This document shows, in pieces, positions 18,643 through 30,423 of a stretch of DNA of 64,000 bases. Below the pieces are notes generated by a model. That model made no database searches, had not been told where the DNA came from, and was given only the letters and a program-made list of their open reading frames with translations. The first letter of the stretch is position 1. Each line of letters starts with the position of its first letter. Origin of the DNA: Phytophthora colocasiae (taxonomy: Eukaryota > Oomycota > Peronosporomycetes > Peronosporales > Peronosporaceae); NCBI GenBank assembly GCA_018806915.1, contig JAGKQI010000058.1, forward strand, positions 62,001 to 126,000, written 5' to 3'. The position numbers and the translations under genes were made by a program.

Positions 18643-20397
18643 TTACTCCGCCAAAATCGACTTGATGTTATCGCGTGTCTCGTTGGGGCCAGTGTACTGC
18701 TTCCACGCCTCCTTCTGCGCGTGCGCCGTGAGATGGTGCTCCAAAACCTGCATCATCATTTCCTTGTCGAACACCGACGTAGGCGAGCCGTACGCAGCAG
18801 CCTGGAAGGCAATCACAAGCTTGGACAACTCACGACCAGAGAAACCCTCAATACGTGTAGCCAGATCGTCGAAGTCAGAGTCCTCAATGCCCTCCACGTA
18901 ATTTTTTTTTGCTCGCGAGTTCTTCGGCGCACGGATGTAGTCATCGAAGTACTGCTTCAGCATACGCACACGCTCATCAAAGCCGGGAAGGCCAAACTCA
19001 ACCATTTCATCGATACGATCGTTGATAGCCCAGTCGAACTGCTCCGGCTGATTACTGGCAAACACGATCATGAACTTATCGCTGGCTTCACCAGTGCGGT
19101 ACAGGAAAGCGTTCAGGGCGTTACGCATATCTTCGCTCATAACGCTGTTGCTACGCTTCTGCAGGAACGCATCAGCCTCGTCAACAAACAGCAATAGACC
19201 ACGACGGCTGTGAGACGCCCAGTCGAACAGCTTGTGGATCTCCGTAACACCCTCACGACCCAGAGGGGCGACATCACCACCTGTCAAGATAGCATACTCC
19301 AAACCAGAATGACGGGCCAAAGCCTTGGCGAACAATGTCTTACCCGTACCAGGAGGACCGTGCAGCAGCAAGTGGCGGAACGGCGCTCGGTTCTTCTTCG
19401 TGTTGAACGTCGATACAGCCACGCTCCGCAGACGTTCGTCCAGCTTAGGCTCAAGCACGACACCCTCAAGAGCGTCCGTAGCCTTCTGAAGACGAAGCGC
19501 ACGCTTGATGGACGGGATGGGGTTCGCTAGAACCTGTGTAGCCGAGCGACGCGAGGTTTCGCGAACAAGCGACGGCTTGCCCATGCGAGCCTCAATGTAC
19601 TTGCCCGCTACGTTAGTAGACACTTTAGCGGTGTAGATACCAACAGCCAGAGCCGTCAGAGAAACCACGGTAGCCGTCAGCTTCTCCTTGTCGTCAACGA
19701 AGGTCATAATACCGGAGCCGATCGTGTTACCAGCCAACTTAATACCCTCCATGACGGTCTCGCGATACTCCTTGGCACGCACACGGGCTTCTTCAAGGTG
19801 AAGGTCGTGGTTGAGACGTTCCTGTTTGATACGGCCCTCAGTTTCAGCAGCAACCTTGGCCAGCTCTGTTTTCTGACGCAGCTCAGCCTCGTAGTCGAGG
19901 GTCTTGCGGCGCGAAGCCTCCTGACGAGCAAGAATTTCCTCCTGCTTCTTGAGTTCCTGTTCCTTCATGTACTTCTGAGCAGCCAGCTGATCGGCATATT
20001 GCTTGCGCTTCAGTTGGTCCTGGTACTGTGCACGTTGCTGGTGCTGACGCGTCTCCTCTTCGAGCGTCTTACGGCGCTCCTCGCCTTCCTTCTGCACACG
20101 TACAATTTCGTACTGCTTGTACAGAGCTTCGTTCTCCTTCACCTTGGCCTGATTCTCCATCTGTTTGGTGCGCTCTGTCTCCTTCGCCAAGTTGAAAGCC
20201 TCCTTGGCATGACGCGAGTTCTCCAGCTCACGAGCAGCCTTAGCTGCGCGTTCTAAACCGGACGGGTCGAACGAGTAGCCGTTGCCAGCGCCATTACCTG
20301 CGTTGCCCTTAGGCTGCGACAGTGTGTTCTGCGCCGAATCTGAGGCCTCAGGGGCAGGGGCGCTACGCTTAGATCCACCGCCAAATGAGCCGAACAT
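18643..20397 (-). CDS. ATAD3: ATAD3, mitochondrial inner-membrane AAA+ ATPase
   Basis: A 584-residue intronless protein; human ATAD3A has 586. Residues 1-45 are glycine-rich. A long coiled coil follows (about 50-215; KRKQYADQLAAQKYMKEQEL), then a hydrophobic segment (about 240-262; LTATVVSLTALAVGIYTAKV) that spans the inner membrane. The AAA module has Walker A 'GPPGTGKT' (about 346-353), Walker B 'LLLFVDEADAF' (about 398-408), and a sensor-1 asparagine in 'IVFASNQPEQFD'. The segment 'INDRIDEMVEFGLPG' and the C-terminal helical bundle match ATAD3. The protein organises nucleoids and membrane contacts in mitochondria. It starts 181 bp from a divergent gene at 20579, so the two probably share a promoter region. 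Confidence 0.93.
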   Translation of the reverse strand: MFGSFGGGSKRSAPAPEASDSAQNTLSQPKGNAGNGAGNGYSFDPSGLERAAKAARELENSRHAKEAFNLAKETERTKQMENQAKVKENEALYKQYEIVRVQKEGEERRKTLEEETRQHQQRAQYQDQLKRKQYADQLAAQKYMKEQELKKQEEILARQEASRRKTLDYEAELRQKTELAKVAAETEGRIKQERLNHDLHLEEARVRAKEYRETVMEGIKLAGNTIGSGIMTFVDDKEKLTATVVSLTALAVGIYTAKVSTNVAGKYIEARMGKPSLVRETSRRSATQVLANPIPSIKRALRLQKATDALEGVVLEPKLDERLRSVAVSTFNTKKNRAPFRHLLLHGPPGTGKTLFAKALARHSGLEYAILTGGDVAPLGREGVTEIHKLFDWASHSRRGLLLFVDEADAFLQKRSNSVMSEDMRNALNAFLYRTGEASDKFMIVFASNQPEQFDWAINDRIDEMVEFGLPGFDERVRMLKQYFDDYIRAPKNSRAKKNYVEGIEDSDFDDLATRIEGFSGRELSKLVIAFQAAAYGSPTSVFDKEMMMQVLEHHLTAHAQKEAWKQYTGPNETRDNIKSILAE

Positions 20398-20578
20398 AGC
20401 GTTGAGAAGTGGGGAGTGAGCTCGGGTAGGGAATGCTGTGCACTAGAGCAGATCCTGCGGTCGAGGTCTAAAGGGGAAATGCACTGGCTGGGACCAACTG
20501 ATACCCGTACTTAATCGGGGTGACAATCACTCCTGATTTTATTGGGTAAAACCAATAAAACCAATTTCGGCGTGCGGA

Positions 20579-21343
20579 ATGGACAAGCTGAGGAGCCTCG
20601 TGGATGGTGCGGCCGATGTCGTTCAGGACAAGCTCAAGGTCCGTGCAGAATGCTCTTTTATGATTCATGACTAGATATTGACGGTTTGTGCCTGAACTGC
20701 GTCGTAGAGCGGTAGGAGGGAGCTACAGAAGGCTGCAAGTGACGCTAGTGAACGAGCTCAAGTGGCAGCAGCGGATGCAGCGCAAGAGGCTAAGCACCGT
20801 TTAAAACAAAAGACAGAAGAGGCCAAGGATGCTGCAAGACACAGGGCTGAGGACATTCAGAAGGCAGCCAAGCACAAAGCTGAAGAGATGCGAGAGGCGG
20901 CAGCCACCAAAGCCAGTTTTATCGGCAGCAATATGCTACACAATTTGCGCACCAATCAAAGACATGCCACGGACCAACTGCGTAAAAACGCCAAACTGCT
21001 GCAGCATTCGGCTAGTGACACGGTTGACAGCCTAAAGAAGCGTGCGCATCAAAGCGCTACGGAAGCCACCAGCGCAGCACAGGAGCGTGTCCGATCTTCA
21101 GTGTCGGAAGGTGCCCAAAAACTGAAAAGAACGTCGTCGTCTGTGGTGGCGTCCATGGACCCAAGGGCGAGTGCACGGAGAGTGCGCAACAAGCTACTGA
21201 TGGTGGGGTTTATCGGCATTTTCCTCTACGGATTTGGGTCAGCGATGCCCCATGCCATGGCAAAGTACGCCCTGGAAAGAGCTAAGATCGAAGGGGTAGC
21301 AGCAGCGCAGGACGAAGAGGTGGCAGTTGCTGTGAAGAAATGA
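20579..21343 (+). CDS. LEA/apolipoprotein-like amphipathic helical protein with a C-terminal membrane segment
   Basis: Two exons, 20579-20638 and 20729-21343, with a 90-nt intron (donor AAG|GTCCGT, acceptor CTACAG|AAG), give 224 residues. Exon 1 encodes just 20 residues (MDKLRSLVDGAADVV). The rest of the N-terminal three quarters is a continuous alanine/lysine/glutamate-rich amphipathic helix with an 11-residue periodicity (AEDIQKAAKHKAEEMREAA), as in group-3 LEA proteins and apolipoproteins. Near the C-terminus, 'LLMVGFIGIFLYGFGSAM' is a likely membrane helix. Such proteins often coat lipid or protect membranes on drying, but I cannot assign a function. The divergent neighbour is the mitochondrial ATAD3; no shared pathway is implied by that alone. 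Confidence 0.75.
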
Positions 21344-21401
21344 AACCATGGAATGCATCAAATGGAATAGTTAAAGTCTGAATCCAAGCGAAATGAACCA
21401 G

Positions 21402-23003
21402 CTACGCTTTCACGTCGGGCTGGTATTTCTGCGTCGGGTGCTTGCTTGCCTCGTACAACAGCAACCAGCGGGGCTTCTTGTTCGGGTCGACCTTCTTCAC
21501 GCGTGATTTGCGGCGCTTCTGGGCTTCTACTTTGGCGTTCAACCATGCCAGGTAATCCTCTTTCACCTGAGTCCTCCATATAACGTACTCCTGTTCATTG
21601 AATGGGTTTGTTGAGACCTCCTCGCTACCACTGGAGGTTGAAAGGACTGTGGAAGTACTTGTTTGTCTACCCAAGTTTAAACTCATGCTGGAACCATTTG
21701 TGGTCGATCCCAGCAAGCGACCGCTTGCGCTCACTCCGAGGTACATGCTACCTTTGGAATCATCTTTCGACAAGAGGTGCTTACTAGATGCAAGGAACAT
21801 GTTCTGGCGGAAATTGTGTTCGTCAGTGATATGGGGAAGTACTTTGAAGCTACGGAACTTACTCGTGAAGAAACACCGCCGAAACGATTCGCCTCCATGA
21901 ATATTTGCCGTTGGTGCTGCAAAAGAAACGAAAAGAAAAAGTGTAAAATGCAATGGACGCAACAGGGGAATCGAAACAAGGGGCTATACTAACCATTTCC
22001 AAGTCGGTGGGGTTTTCGGAAAGGGTTAGTGGTCGAATTGGTCTCTGATCGCCATGCAAATTTGTGTCAGGTTCAAATGCATGACCAAGACGGAGATAAG
22101 AGAATGTTCGCACGGAGTGTCGACGCTTCCAGATAGGTTCCTCTTCGCCTGCTTCCGTGTGCGTTTCATTATCCCGAGCTGAGTCCACGTGGCAGTCAAT
22201 AAGATCCGCGTATTCGTCGTCGTCGAAGAGGTCATTTGGTGTCGACTCCAGCAATTTCTCCGTGATCTACCCAAGCTCAGAAAAGTTAGAGATCATACCG
22301 ATGGTATTGATAGAGTAACTGTGCTCACCGCTTCCAAGTCAACGTAGCTGATCGCACGGGGTAGGCAAAGAAATGCGCTCAGAGTACGTGCCAACTTCAT
22401 TGCTGCTGTTCCGAGAAAACTGGAGCGACGACCATCCATGCTGGAGCTGCTACCAAGGCTTGAAAGCATGCGAGAAGAAGCTCCATGTTTCGGTGAAGCG
22501 ACTGTGGGGACACTCAGATTATCAGACACAATATCCTCTGCTTCATCGCTGTCGTCGTCTTCGCTGTCGGATGGAATAGTGCCAGCAGTATTGTTGGCGA
22601 TCTTTAGCATGGCCAATGTACGTGTCTTGCGCAGAAGATTTTCAATGTGGTCGTCTAGCGTCAGCATCAGAGGCTCCGAATCATCGTCCAGGCTCTTTTC
22701 TTTGGTGGATTTTCGGGGCTGTTGCCGCCGGGTCTCATCGCTAGAGTTGTCATCGCCGTCTCCTTCTCCATTGCTTAAATCGCTATCATCGTCGGAATCA
22801 AATTGCAACATCTTCTTGCCATCATGTTGTGCCGGGTGGTACCCTGTCGGTTCAGGCATCAAACAGAGCAACCGTCAAGGATCAATCGATGTAAATGACA
22901 TAGTCCAAGTGTACGTACGATATCGGAACCCGTTGACCTGCTCAAGCGCCTTTGCCACCCGTTCATGTTTTGGAACATCCAGACCATCGAAGGTTCCGTC
23001 CAT
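21402..23003 (-). CDS. Hypothetical low-complexity protein, five exons
   Basis: Exons 23003-22919, 22843-22329, 22266-21994, 21916-21863 and 21803-21402 join in frame across introns of 75, 62, 77 and 59 nt to give 442 residues. All four introns have GT-AG ends (donors GTACGT, GTGAGC, GTTAGT, GTAAGT). The N-terminal third is acidic (FDSDDDSDLSNGEGDGDD), the middle is serine-rich, and the C-terminal 60 residues are basic and the most ordered-looking part (EYVIWRTQVKEDYLAWLNAK, then KKPRWLLLYEASKHP). I do not recognise a family. The C-terminal block is the best candidate for a conserved domain. The 18-codon fourth exon is unusually small. The gene ends 58 bp from the convergent gene at 20579-21343. 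Confidence 0.7.
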
Positions 23004-23073
23004 ACTGTGCAGTCAGCAAAATTGCGTCTGGAACAGTTCCTCCACCAAAAATAAGGGGGAAACAGTCAACTAA

Positions 23074-25170
23074 CTACTTGATTGGATTCGCGGATTTAGG
23101 GCGTACTCGAGTTTTCCGTCTCACTTGCTGTAATGAGTGCAGTGTTGCAGCATCCAATGACCTGAAGGATCCACCGTTGTCTTCTATGTGGACGGTGGTG
23201 GCTTGAGCTGAAGATGGACGCGTCTTGGCAAGAATTGCTGAGTTGTGACTTGCGATTTCATCGTCGTGATAAGCAGTTCCTATGGTCTCCGAGTCACTCT
23301 CAAGCTCTGGGCTCTCCCCAGAATCATCAGCACCCGCATCAAAACCAGACGGAACGGACAGGGAGCTTCGCAGGCGTGCTACGGCGCCTATTGTCGCGAG
23401 TTTCGAGTGATTCTGGAGTGATTTCCGGTAGCGCTCTTCGAGAAAGACGTTGCGCTCCTGTAGATGTTGCACCTCTTGCTGTGCGACAGTAAATCCTACT
23501 TTTCGAGCCAGCTTATCCGTCGAGGAGTGCGATTGCTGTCGGCTCATGGCGATGCTTTGCATCGTACTATGCCTTTTATCTCGGTCCAAGTCAGCACGTA
23601 GCTGATCCCGCTCTCGCGTGAGGTTTTGCTTTTCAGCTCTTAGTACCCGCGTTTTCTGCTTGTGCAGTTGTTCAGACGCCATCATACGCCGAATCTGCAA
23701 CTTCAAGGCTTCTGACTCGCGTTCAACACGAGCTGCTTCGGAGCGATAGTAAGCCACCACATACGGGTGCTCACCGTTTGCAGGGGCAGTTGTCGCTCCA
23801 GTGTCGCCTGCTTCGATGGATCCAGCAGCAGCAGGTAACTTTTGCAGTTGGTGCGCTGAGTGGTTTTGCTGTGATGCTGACAGTTGAGTTGCACTCGCAG
23901 TTCGTGCGAGCTTGGACGGAGAATAATGCGTAGACTGCTTTTGCTTTTGCACAGCATTAAACAGTCTAGCATATTCGTCCCTCATCTTCTGCACCTGGAT
24001 CTCGCGCTCTTTAAGAGCACCTTTCGTGCGCAACAAGTCAGCCTCACTCTCTGAAAGTCGTCGTTTCAAGCCGTCTGAAAGTTCACGCAGGTTGTGCGAC
24101 TCTTTTTCGAGTCGAGAGTACATTTGAAGTTGTGTGCTTTGCCGCAATCCTGTTAATTGCTGCTGCAATCGCTGCACTTCTCGCTTCCGTTCTTCGTTAG
24201 CTGCCTCCGTTCGCGCCATTTTGACCTCGTACTTGCGAAGAGCTCGCCGCAGTGTTTGATTTTCAGCCGGTGTCCCGAAGAAATCACCGTTTAAGTGTGC
24301 ACCCGCCCCTGACGCTGGAAGATATGTCGTAGTACTGGCCCCGTCGGTCACTGCCCCTGGAGTTCGTGAGCCATCAAGAGATTTTTGATTTTGTGCCGCT
24401 TTGAGAAGTGTTTCTCGACATTCTTTCAACGTCTCGATTTCCTGTTGCTGTTTGGATACAAGTAGCTGTGCTTCCTGTTTTTGAGAGCGTTCCTCCTGAA
24501 CGTGAGCGCTCAGCTTTTCCAGCAACGTGTGGTGTTGGCGTTGTGTGCGTGCCCGATCGATTTCGTATTGGTTCAACTGGTCTATCAAAGTCGTGCGCTG
24601 CTCCTTCAGCTGATCACACGCGAGCTCAAACTGCTGGAATTTATCTCGAGTATCCTGCTCCTTCTGGAGGTTACTCAGGTTTTCTGCGAGAGCACGACGT
24701 TCGGCATCAGTCTGTTGAGTCTCCTGCTTAGCGAACTGCAGACGTAGGTGTGTGCGCAACATGTTCAGCAACGAAATCGGATCGCCTTCGGCTTTTCTGA
24801 GGAATTGCTCTTTGCGCTTGCCCCGGACAAATGAAGATTCGCTCTCTACTAACCGTTCAGCGCTGTTGCTATCACTCCGGTCCATTACCTCCATGAAAAA
24901 GTCGGCTAGTGCAGCTTCGAGACGCTGCAACCTCTTCACCTTCACTTGTGCAGTGTTGAGTCTCTCCTTTAGATGCTTAGTCTGTACCAACAACAATCGT
25001 CATAAGTTGAAGGCAACAGAGGCCAGTCCCTGTTGTTTACCGACCTCAGCAAGACCAGACTGGAGACCGCCGCCATTGTTGCTGATAGTGCCACTACTAC
25101 TCGGGGTGGACTCGCGTCTCTCTGGTGAGTCAAAGACCACCTCAACGTGAGGTGAATCAAGAGACTTCAT
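23074..25170 (-). CDS. Long coiled-coil protein, function unknown
   Basis: Two exons, 25170-25045 and 24981-23074, with a 63-nt intron (donor GAG|GTCGGT, acceptor GTACAG|ACT), give 677 residues. I use the ATG at 25170; upstream the frame opens only with a TTG. After a short acidic, serine-rich start, residues 43-540 are almost entirely heptad-patterned coiled coil (for example LKEQRTTLIDQLNQYEIDRA and LKERLNTAQVKVKRLQRLEA), broken by a serine/threonine/glycine linker at about 255-285 and another at about 395-440. The C-terminal 110 residues are unstructured and end in basic KTRVRPKSANPIK. This fits a centrosomal, flagellar or Golgi structural protein, but nothing identifies which. The non-canonical donor GTCGGT is the only one that keeps the frame. 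Confidence 0.75.
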
Positions 25171-25290
25171 GACTTTGGTGGAAGACTCTCCTAAACCAAA
25201 CAAAACCCGGATTGATCAACATCCGGCACAGCTTTCCTGGATAATTATAGTGAGCGCTTAGAAGATTGCGCCTCAAACTTAAGCTTGTCA

Positions 25291-28062
25291 CTATTTCTTG
25301 CCGGCCGTATCGTGAGGCGGGAAAAGTAGGTTTGGAAACTTGCGAGAGATGGCGTGAAACTCATCTAAGCTCACGCGTCCGTCGCCATTATCATCAGCCT
25401 GGCGCAGGATCGTTTGGGCTTTTTTGCGAACTTGGTCATCCGAAGTTGCCAGATAATTGGCACGTAAGATATTGACGAGTTCATCCTCCGTGATAAACCC
25501 ATTATGGTCGTCGTCGAAGATCTCAAAGCAGAAACGTACTCGCTGTGTGCGATCGATGCCTGCGACAAAGTTCACCGCAGCTAGGAGAATTTCCCGCAAG
25601 TCTGCACCGGAGTCGCCTTGATTGTTGGGCGTAAACAGCGCAAATAGACGTCGATACTCGCCCGTAGGTTCCACCTCGAAAATTGCGCAGAAATCGTCGA
25701 AGTCCAAGACATCGTGGTGCATTTGCTGAAATTTTTTGGCCACGCGTTCCAACATCTCGAAACTCGGGTGAGTGTCCTCGACGAATCGCCGCATGAGTTT
25801 TGACTTCTCCTGCTTGATTTCCTGCTGCCTTTGCTTATCATCAGCAGTAAGAACCTGTTCGGTTACTGGTTCTGGTTCTTCTGGCTCTGCTTCCGCAATT
25901 GCCATGGCAAACTCTGGTCCACCCGGGTCGGGGTGTATTGCCATCCGACGGAATTCATCGAAGCTCACTTGACCGTCACCATCCGTATCGCAAAGACGCA
26001 CCATTTCATCCACTTCCGCGTCGGTGATAAGCTCGCCCATGCATATAAGAAGATGCCGGAGCTCTGCTGCGCCGATGAATGAGTTCTTATCGATATCAAA
26101 GAATCGGAATGCACCCAAGAGCTCTTCTTCTGAAAATTCGCTCGTGTTCTCGGCGACGCGTTTGGCTGGTCTAGTGAGTGCGTGAGCCTTAGCAGCCAAC
26201 GCCGCGTCTTGTCCACCGTCAGTCTCGGAGGCCGATGGGATTATCCCCGCTGTCTCCTTCGTTCGACGCTCTTTCTCAGTAAAGCGGTCCATGCCAACCT
26301 GGTGCTGAGGGTAAGCCACACCTGCTGGGCCAACAAAGCTCATTTCAAGGTGCAGCATGCCAGCAGGGTCTTTGTTCCCGAATCGGCCTTTGACCCATAG
26401 CTTTAGCCAGTCATCAGCGTAGCCGTAGCGGAAAATCGGCAACAATGACAGCGATGCCGCGCCAATGAGGTCGTCAGCGCCGACGGAATCCTCATCCCAG
26501 ATCTCCACCTGCAAGTTGTACTGATCGACAACATCAAAACTAAAGACTTCCCCTCCCCATTCAGGTTCACTGGCGCCGTCAGTGTCTGTTTTGGTCTTTC
26601 TGACCATTTGGACCGCTCGACCGTCAAGAGTGAGCTTCACGTACGGATCTTGCCGTCCGATTGCGTCCACACTCCGTAGCTGTTTCGCGGCATGACAAGT
26701 CACAGTGAGCACTCCTGCAGGCAAAAACTCGATCCGCATCAAGACTTCACCAGCTGGACTTCCCTTGTTTCGCAGTGGGATAGCGTGTTCTTGAGGGCCA
26801 CGATCCGCCATGAAATGCAGCACCGAGAACTTGGCATCGCCGATGAGGTCGTCGTTGCCGATGTCTTCATCAAATACGCGTAGAGCCATTTGCTGAGTCC
26901 AGAGATCGTCTCCGAACCAGAACAGCAGTTCTTCCTCCCCAAAATATGGGTTGCGTCCACCACGCTCGACAGTTTTACCGCGTTTGGTGAACTTGCCTAT
27001 GGAGAGCTGGCAGTAGGGGTCCTGCTTCCCGATGAGTTCCATGCTCTTGAGGTTTCGCCCTTCCATCAGTACGATAGACAACATTCCGATCCGAGCTTCT
27101 TCCAGCTTTACTTCAATCTCGATTTCTCCACAAATTGCTCCAGGCACGGAAGACAAGGAAAGAGGAATGATTTCACGATGTGGTTGATCGTCGAAGAACC
27201 GAAGTGCCGAGAACTTGGCTTCCCCCAGGAGCTCATCCGACAGCAGATTCTCGTCGAAGACCTCGATCTTGATCGGTAGGTCCCCATCGGTCACCATTGC
27301 GGCGGGGTCTGTGAGATCAAATGATACGACTTCCTCATGGAAAATAACGGGTGTGCTGCTCTTCTTGAGCGTCTTGCTGCGCTTCTCCTGTGCAGAAAGC
27401 GGATTTGTGCCCACCGCAATTTTCACGTACGGGTCGGCACTAAATCGTTTTGCATCTACCGGGCCGCCTTTGCGTCTAAGCTCACGTGCCTCCAGCAACG
27501 TAAAACTGAGTCGCCCACAACGCAGTAACTTTTGGATGGCAGCTAGACTTGCGACTGCTTCGGCGGCACTGTCTTGCTCGGGTTCGCTGCGAACAGGTAG
27601 TGGTGGTGGTGAGTCCTTCGGCGGCTGTGGAGGTGGGTCCTTTGGAGGACCAGGAGGTGCACCTCGCGGGCGTCCTGGAATGCCTGGTTGTCCCGGAGGA
27701 CCCGGTGGAGGACGAGGTGGTGGGCTAGTGGGGGGACCGGGTGGAGGCCCCCGTGGGGGTCCGGGAACACCTGCTTGTCCTGGAGGACGAGGTGGAGGAC
27801 TAGTGGGTGGACCGGGCGGTGGTCCTCTTGGAGGCCCGGGGACGCTTGACTGTCCTGAAGGACCTGGTGTACCACGTGGAGGTGGTGGAGCCTTTGGGGG
27901 TGGTGGGGCTCGTGGTGGTGGAGGAACCTGTTGCGGTGGAGGATCATTGGAGCTGTCACTTAAGTTAGTATTGACAGGAGGTGCTACTGGTTTGGCTTGA
28001 GGCGGTGGTGGAGCTTTCGGTTTGGGCGGCGGCGGAGGTGCTCGTGGTGGAGGAGGTGCCAT
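25291..28062 (-). CDS. Proline-rich, triple-C2, multiple EF-hand calcium-responsive protein
   Basis: A 923-residue single-exon frame. I start at the ATG at 28062 ([12 protein letters not shown]); the frame runs 35 codons further but only from a TTG. Residues 1-175 are a proline tract with repeated [18 protein letters not shown] units, like profilin- or SH3-binding regions. Three C2 domains follow at about 180-320, 322-445 and 447-580, each with the 'DPYVK/DPYCQL' strand and downstream acidic residues. Next come EF-hands at about 640-710 ([24 protein letters not shown]) and 835-910 ([30 protein letters not shown]). The domains suggest a calcium-dependent membrane-binding scaffold linked to actin or vesicles. 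I know no named family with this order. It starts 160 bp from the divergent gene at 28222. Confidence 0.8.
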   Translation of the reverse strand: MAPPPPRAPPPPPKPKAPPPPQAKPVAPPVNTNLSDSSNDPPPQQVPPPPRAPPPPKAPPPPRGTPGPSGQSSVPGPPRGPPPGPPTSPPPRPPGQAGVPGPPRGPPPGPPTSPPPRPPPGPPGQPGIPGRPRGAPPGPPKDPPPQPPKDSPPPLPVRSEPEQDSAAEAVASLAAIQKLLRCGRLSFTLLEARELRRKGGPVDAKRFSADPYVKIAVGTNPLSAQEKRSKTLKKSSTPVIFHEEVVSFDLTDPAAMVTDGDLPIKIEVFDENLLSDELLGEAKFSALRFFDDQPHREIIPLSLSSVPGAICGEIEIEVKLEEARIGMLSIVLMEGRNLKSMELIGKQDPYCQLSIGKFTKRGKTVERGGRNPYFGEEELLFWFGDDLWTQQMALRVFDEDIGNDDLIGDAKFSVLHFMADRGPQEHAIPLRNKGSPAGEVLMRIEFLPAGVLTVTCHAAKQLRSVDAIGRQDPYVKLTLDGRAVQMVRKTKTDTDGASEPEWGGEVFSFDVVDQYNLQVEIWDEDSVGADDLIGAASLSLLPIFRYGYADDWLKLWVKGRFGNKDPAGMLHLEMSFVGPAGVAYPQHQVGMDRFTEKERRTKETAGIIPSASETDGGQDAALAAKAHALTRPAKRVAENTSEFSEEELLGAFRFFDIDKNSFIGAAELRHLLICMGELITDAEVDEMVRLCDTDGDGQVSFDEFRRMAIHPDPGGPEFAMAIAEAEPEEPEPVTEQVLTADDKQRQQEIKQEKSKLMRRFVEDTHPSFEMLERVAKKFQQMHHDVLDFDDFCAIFEVEPTGEYRRLFALFTPNNQGDSGADLREILLAAVNFVAGIDRTQRVRFCFEIFDDDHNGFITEDELVNILRANYLATSDDQVRKKAQTILRQADDNGDGRVSLDEFHAISRKFPNLLFPPHDTAGKK

Positions 28063-28221
28063 TGCTTGGTCACGAACGTATCCTTGGTGACCGTTGATGC
28101 GTGCAATGTACTGGAATGGTCTTGAAATAAATGCCAAGCAGAACAAAAATACAGGCACGTTGTACAAAGCGGTCTACCAGATTTTCTCTCCGACAGTGTA
28201 CTGAGAACAATACTCAAGTAA

Positions 28222-30423
28222 ATGAAGGGCGATTTGTTCTCTCCGCCACCATTACTGTTGCCGTCGCCTGTGCACCAGGTGCCTTCGAGCTACTCGGCGG
28301 ATTCGTTTTCGGGGTTCTCTACTCGAGCCATTCATCGTGTGGGTTGTTCACCAGCAACTGCAATCTCAGGCTCTCGTTCCTCTCGGGCAAAGGAAGAAGA
28401 CGAAGAACTTTTCCGAGACCTTTTCGAAAATGATGCAGAGGCGGAAGGTGGAGCGCCAGCGTTAACTTTCTTACCTCAGAAGCCTGCAACAAGACGAACT
28501 GTTTCTTCTTGTGGAAATCCGAATCCAAAACATCATCTCACTCCTATGAAACCTGTACAACTCCAAGCTGTGCTATCCAGTCCGTTTATTCCTCGCTTGA
28601 AACTCGAAGAGCTAGTGAATGCTCGCCCTGATGAAGACGTTGAACACGGCAATAACAACAGTTCCCAGAGAATATCAAGACGAGGCTCAGATCTAGAGCA
28701 AGTGACTGAAGAAGATGAGAATTGTTTCGATGATGCACCAAATGAAAGTAAGGCGACCCAGACTATGAATTATGCTCAAGCAACTTGTAATTTTCCAGTC
28801 AACAACGAGAGACATAACAACGCTCAACTTGATCAAAAAACGCTGCAGTTTCTGGAAAAACTTGATCTTAAAGCTGTGCTACAAACCCCGCGCCCAGAAA
28901 TTCTTTCTTTCTATCCCAGTGTGTCGATATCTCCAACGTCTAGACATATGACTAAAGTGAGCGGTATTCCAGTAAATCAAGATGAGGATTACTTTGTGGA
29001 GAGCACCAACAAGGAATGGACCGGCACGATCAGGGAAAAGGGTGACGCTGTTTACAGAGATCCTGTGAAAAACTCGAGAGGCTATAGTGTAGCTTCTCGC
29101 CTCGCGTATATGGAGAATACGTATGGAACGGCACCTATCGCACGAAAGGCACGACGTGAAACCATTGATCGACTTGCGAATCCGATTACTGGACATTCTT
29201 CTACGCTCCAGGCTCTGTCACCAAAGCAGCGGGAAAAGCGTGAGGCAGCGCTTACTAGTCGAGCACTGTTGAATCCAATATCTGCGGCTATAGCTGTTAG
29301 TTGCAGACGCGGGCCAATTGCGAAGAAAGCGGAAAAATCTCTTCTGAATGGACTGAGCAAGCGTATTGGACATTCTGAAGTTCCGGTACCATCAACTACG
29401 ATAACGAAGCGGCATATTGCCAAGCAGAAGGACCCTCTCGTGCATAAGCGCCGATCAAACTTGGCGACAAATGCTCACGTCGATCACTCTACTGCTTTAA
29501 GCGGACGCACTAGACGGAAAAGTAAAACGACCTTGGGATCTCGCACTCTTGGTGCGCGAAAGGAAGCTTTGAAGAACAAGCTCCAAAGCCAATGTGGGGC
29601 TACAAAACTTGGCGGAAACCGGCCAATTGGAGGCTCCACCTTCCTGACGCAACGCGATGACGAAGAAGGCATAGAATTAATCGAAGATTTCATTGCTCGT
29701 CACCGTGGGGCAGCGCAGGCCTCATTGACGTTCCGTTCTGGTAGGAAAGTGCCTACTCCTTCTCTCTCTACTCGAAATCCGGCGACAACCAGATCTCGAC
29801 CACGACCCCCTCAGACACGCAGAGAAGCAACCTTTCCTCGAGGATCGAGTTCTTGCAAGAGCTCTAACAACGGACAAGTTGCACGATCGTCCTGGGGGTC
29901 CGAATCTCGTGGTATTTTTTCAGACCGGAAAGTTGACAGGCTCACGATGCCAGCGAATTCGGCAAGTAGGGGACCTACTAAGTTATTCCATCAACCAAGA
30001 CGTCCCCAACCATGGCAAACGGTAGCGACTACTGGAAACAATTTGACTGATGTACGAGCGTTTATCGGCAGACAAACTACCCCGGGAGGTGCTTTCAACC
30101 CCCTTCGTAGATTGAAAGTGCATCCTCCCATGCCAACATTAGTTTCTCGTGCACCAAAACCTCCCGCGTCTGCAGCTACTGCACTGTTAATTGGGTCAAC
30201 ACCGCCTTTCAATAGTTATGGGGCTACTGCTGATGGTATCAAGAGAGCTCGAAAGAAAGGTTCGGCACGGACTTCAACTGGGAACTCGACGAGCTTCAAT
30301 GCCCCCACCAAAGTTTCGGAGCAGCGCAAGAGAACTTTAACAAATGCTCGGCCTAATGGAGGAGAAAAAATTGCCAAATCACGACAGAAGTCCACCGCCC
30401 GGCGCTCCACTTCACGAGTTTAA
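28222..30423 (+). CDS. Hypothetical basic, largely disordered protein
   Basis: A 733-residue intronless frame from an ATG. Composition is serine/arginine/lysine-rich, with a short acidic patch at about 55-75 (AKEEDEELFRDLFENDAEAE) and another near 160. The most structured part is residues 290-420, where a motif of the form PIA-x-KA ... L ... GHS occurs twice (APIARKARRETIDRLANPI, about 303; GPIAKKAEKSLLNGLSKRI, about 363) and a weaker third copy follows (HIAKQKD ... VDHS, about 397). The C-terminal 300 residues are strongly basic. I recognise no domain; a cytoskeletal or nucleic-acid-binding role would suit the charge, but that is a guess. It is divergent from the C2/EF-hand gene and lies 100 bp before the PX-START gene. 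Confidence 0.65.
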   Translation: MKGDLFSPPPLLLPSPVHQVPSSYSADSFSGFSTRAIHRVGCSPATAISGSRSSRAKEEDEELFRDLFENDAEAEGGAPALTFLPQKPATRRTVSSCGNPNPKHHLTPMKPVQLQAVLSSPFIPRLKLEELVNARPDEDVEHGNNNSSQRISRRGSDLEQVTEEDENCFDDAPNESKATQTMNYAQATCNFPVNNERHNNAQLDQKTLQFLEKLDLKAVLQTPRPEILSFYPSVSISPTSRHMTKVSGIPVNQDEDYFVESTNKEWTGTIREKGDAVYRDPVKNSRGYSVASRLAYMENTYGTAPIARKARRETIDRLANPITGHSSTLQALSPKQREKREAALTSRALLNPISAAIAVSCRRGPIAKKAEKSLLNGLSKRIGHSEVPVPSTTITKRHIAKQKDPLVHKRRSNLATNAHVDHSTALSGRTRRKSKTTLGSRTLGARKEALKNKLQSQCGATKLGGNRPIGGSTFLTQRDDEEGIELIEDFIARHRGAAQASLTFRSGRKVPTPSLSTRNPATTRSRPRPPQTRREATFPRGSSSCKSSNNGQVARSSWGSESRGIFSDRKVDRLTMPANSASRGPTKLFHQPRRPQPWQTVATTGNNLTDVRAFIGRQTTPGGAFNPLRRLKVHPPMPTLVSRAPKPPASAATALLIGSTPPFNSYGATADGIKRARKKGSARTSTGNSTSFNAPTKVSEQRKRTLTNARPNGGEKIAKSRQKSTARRSTSRV

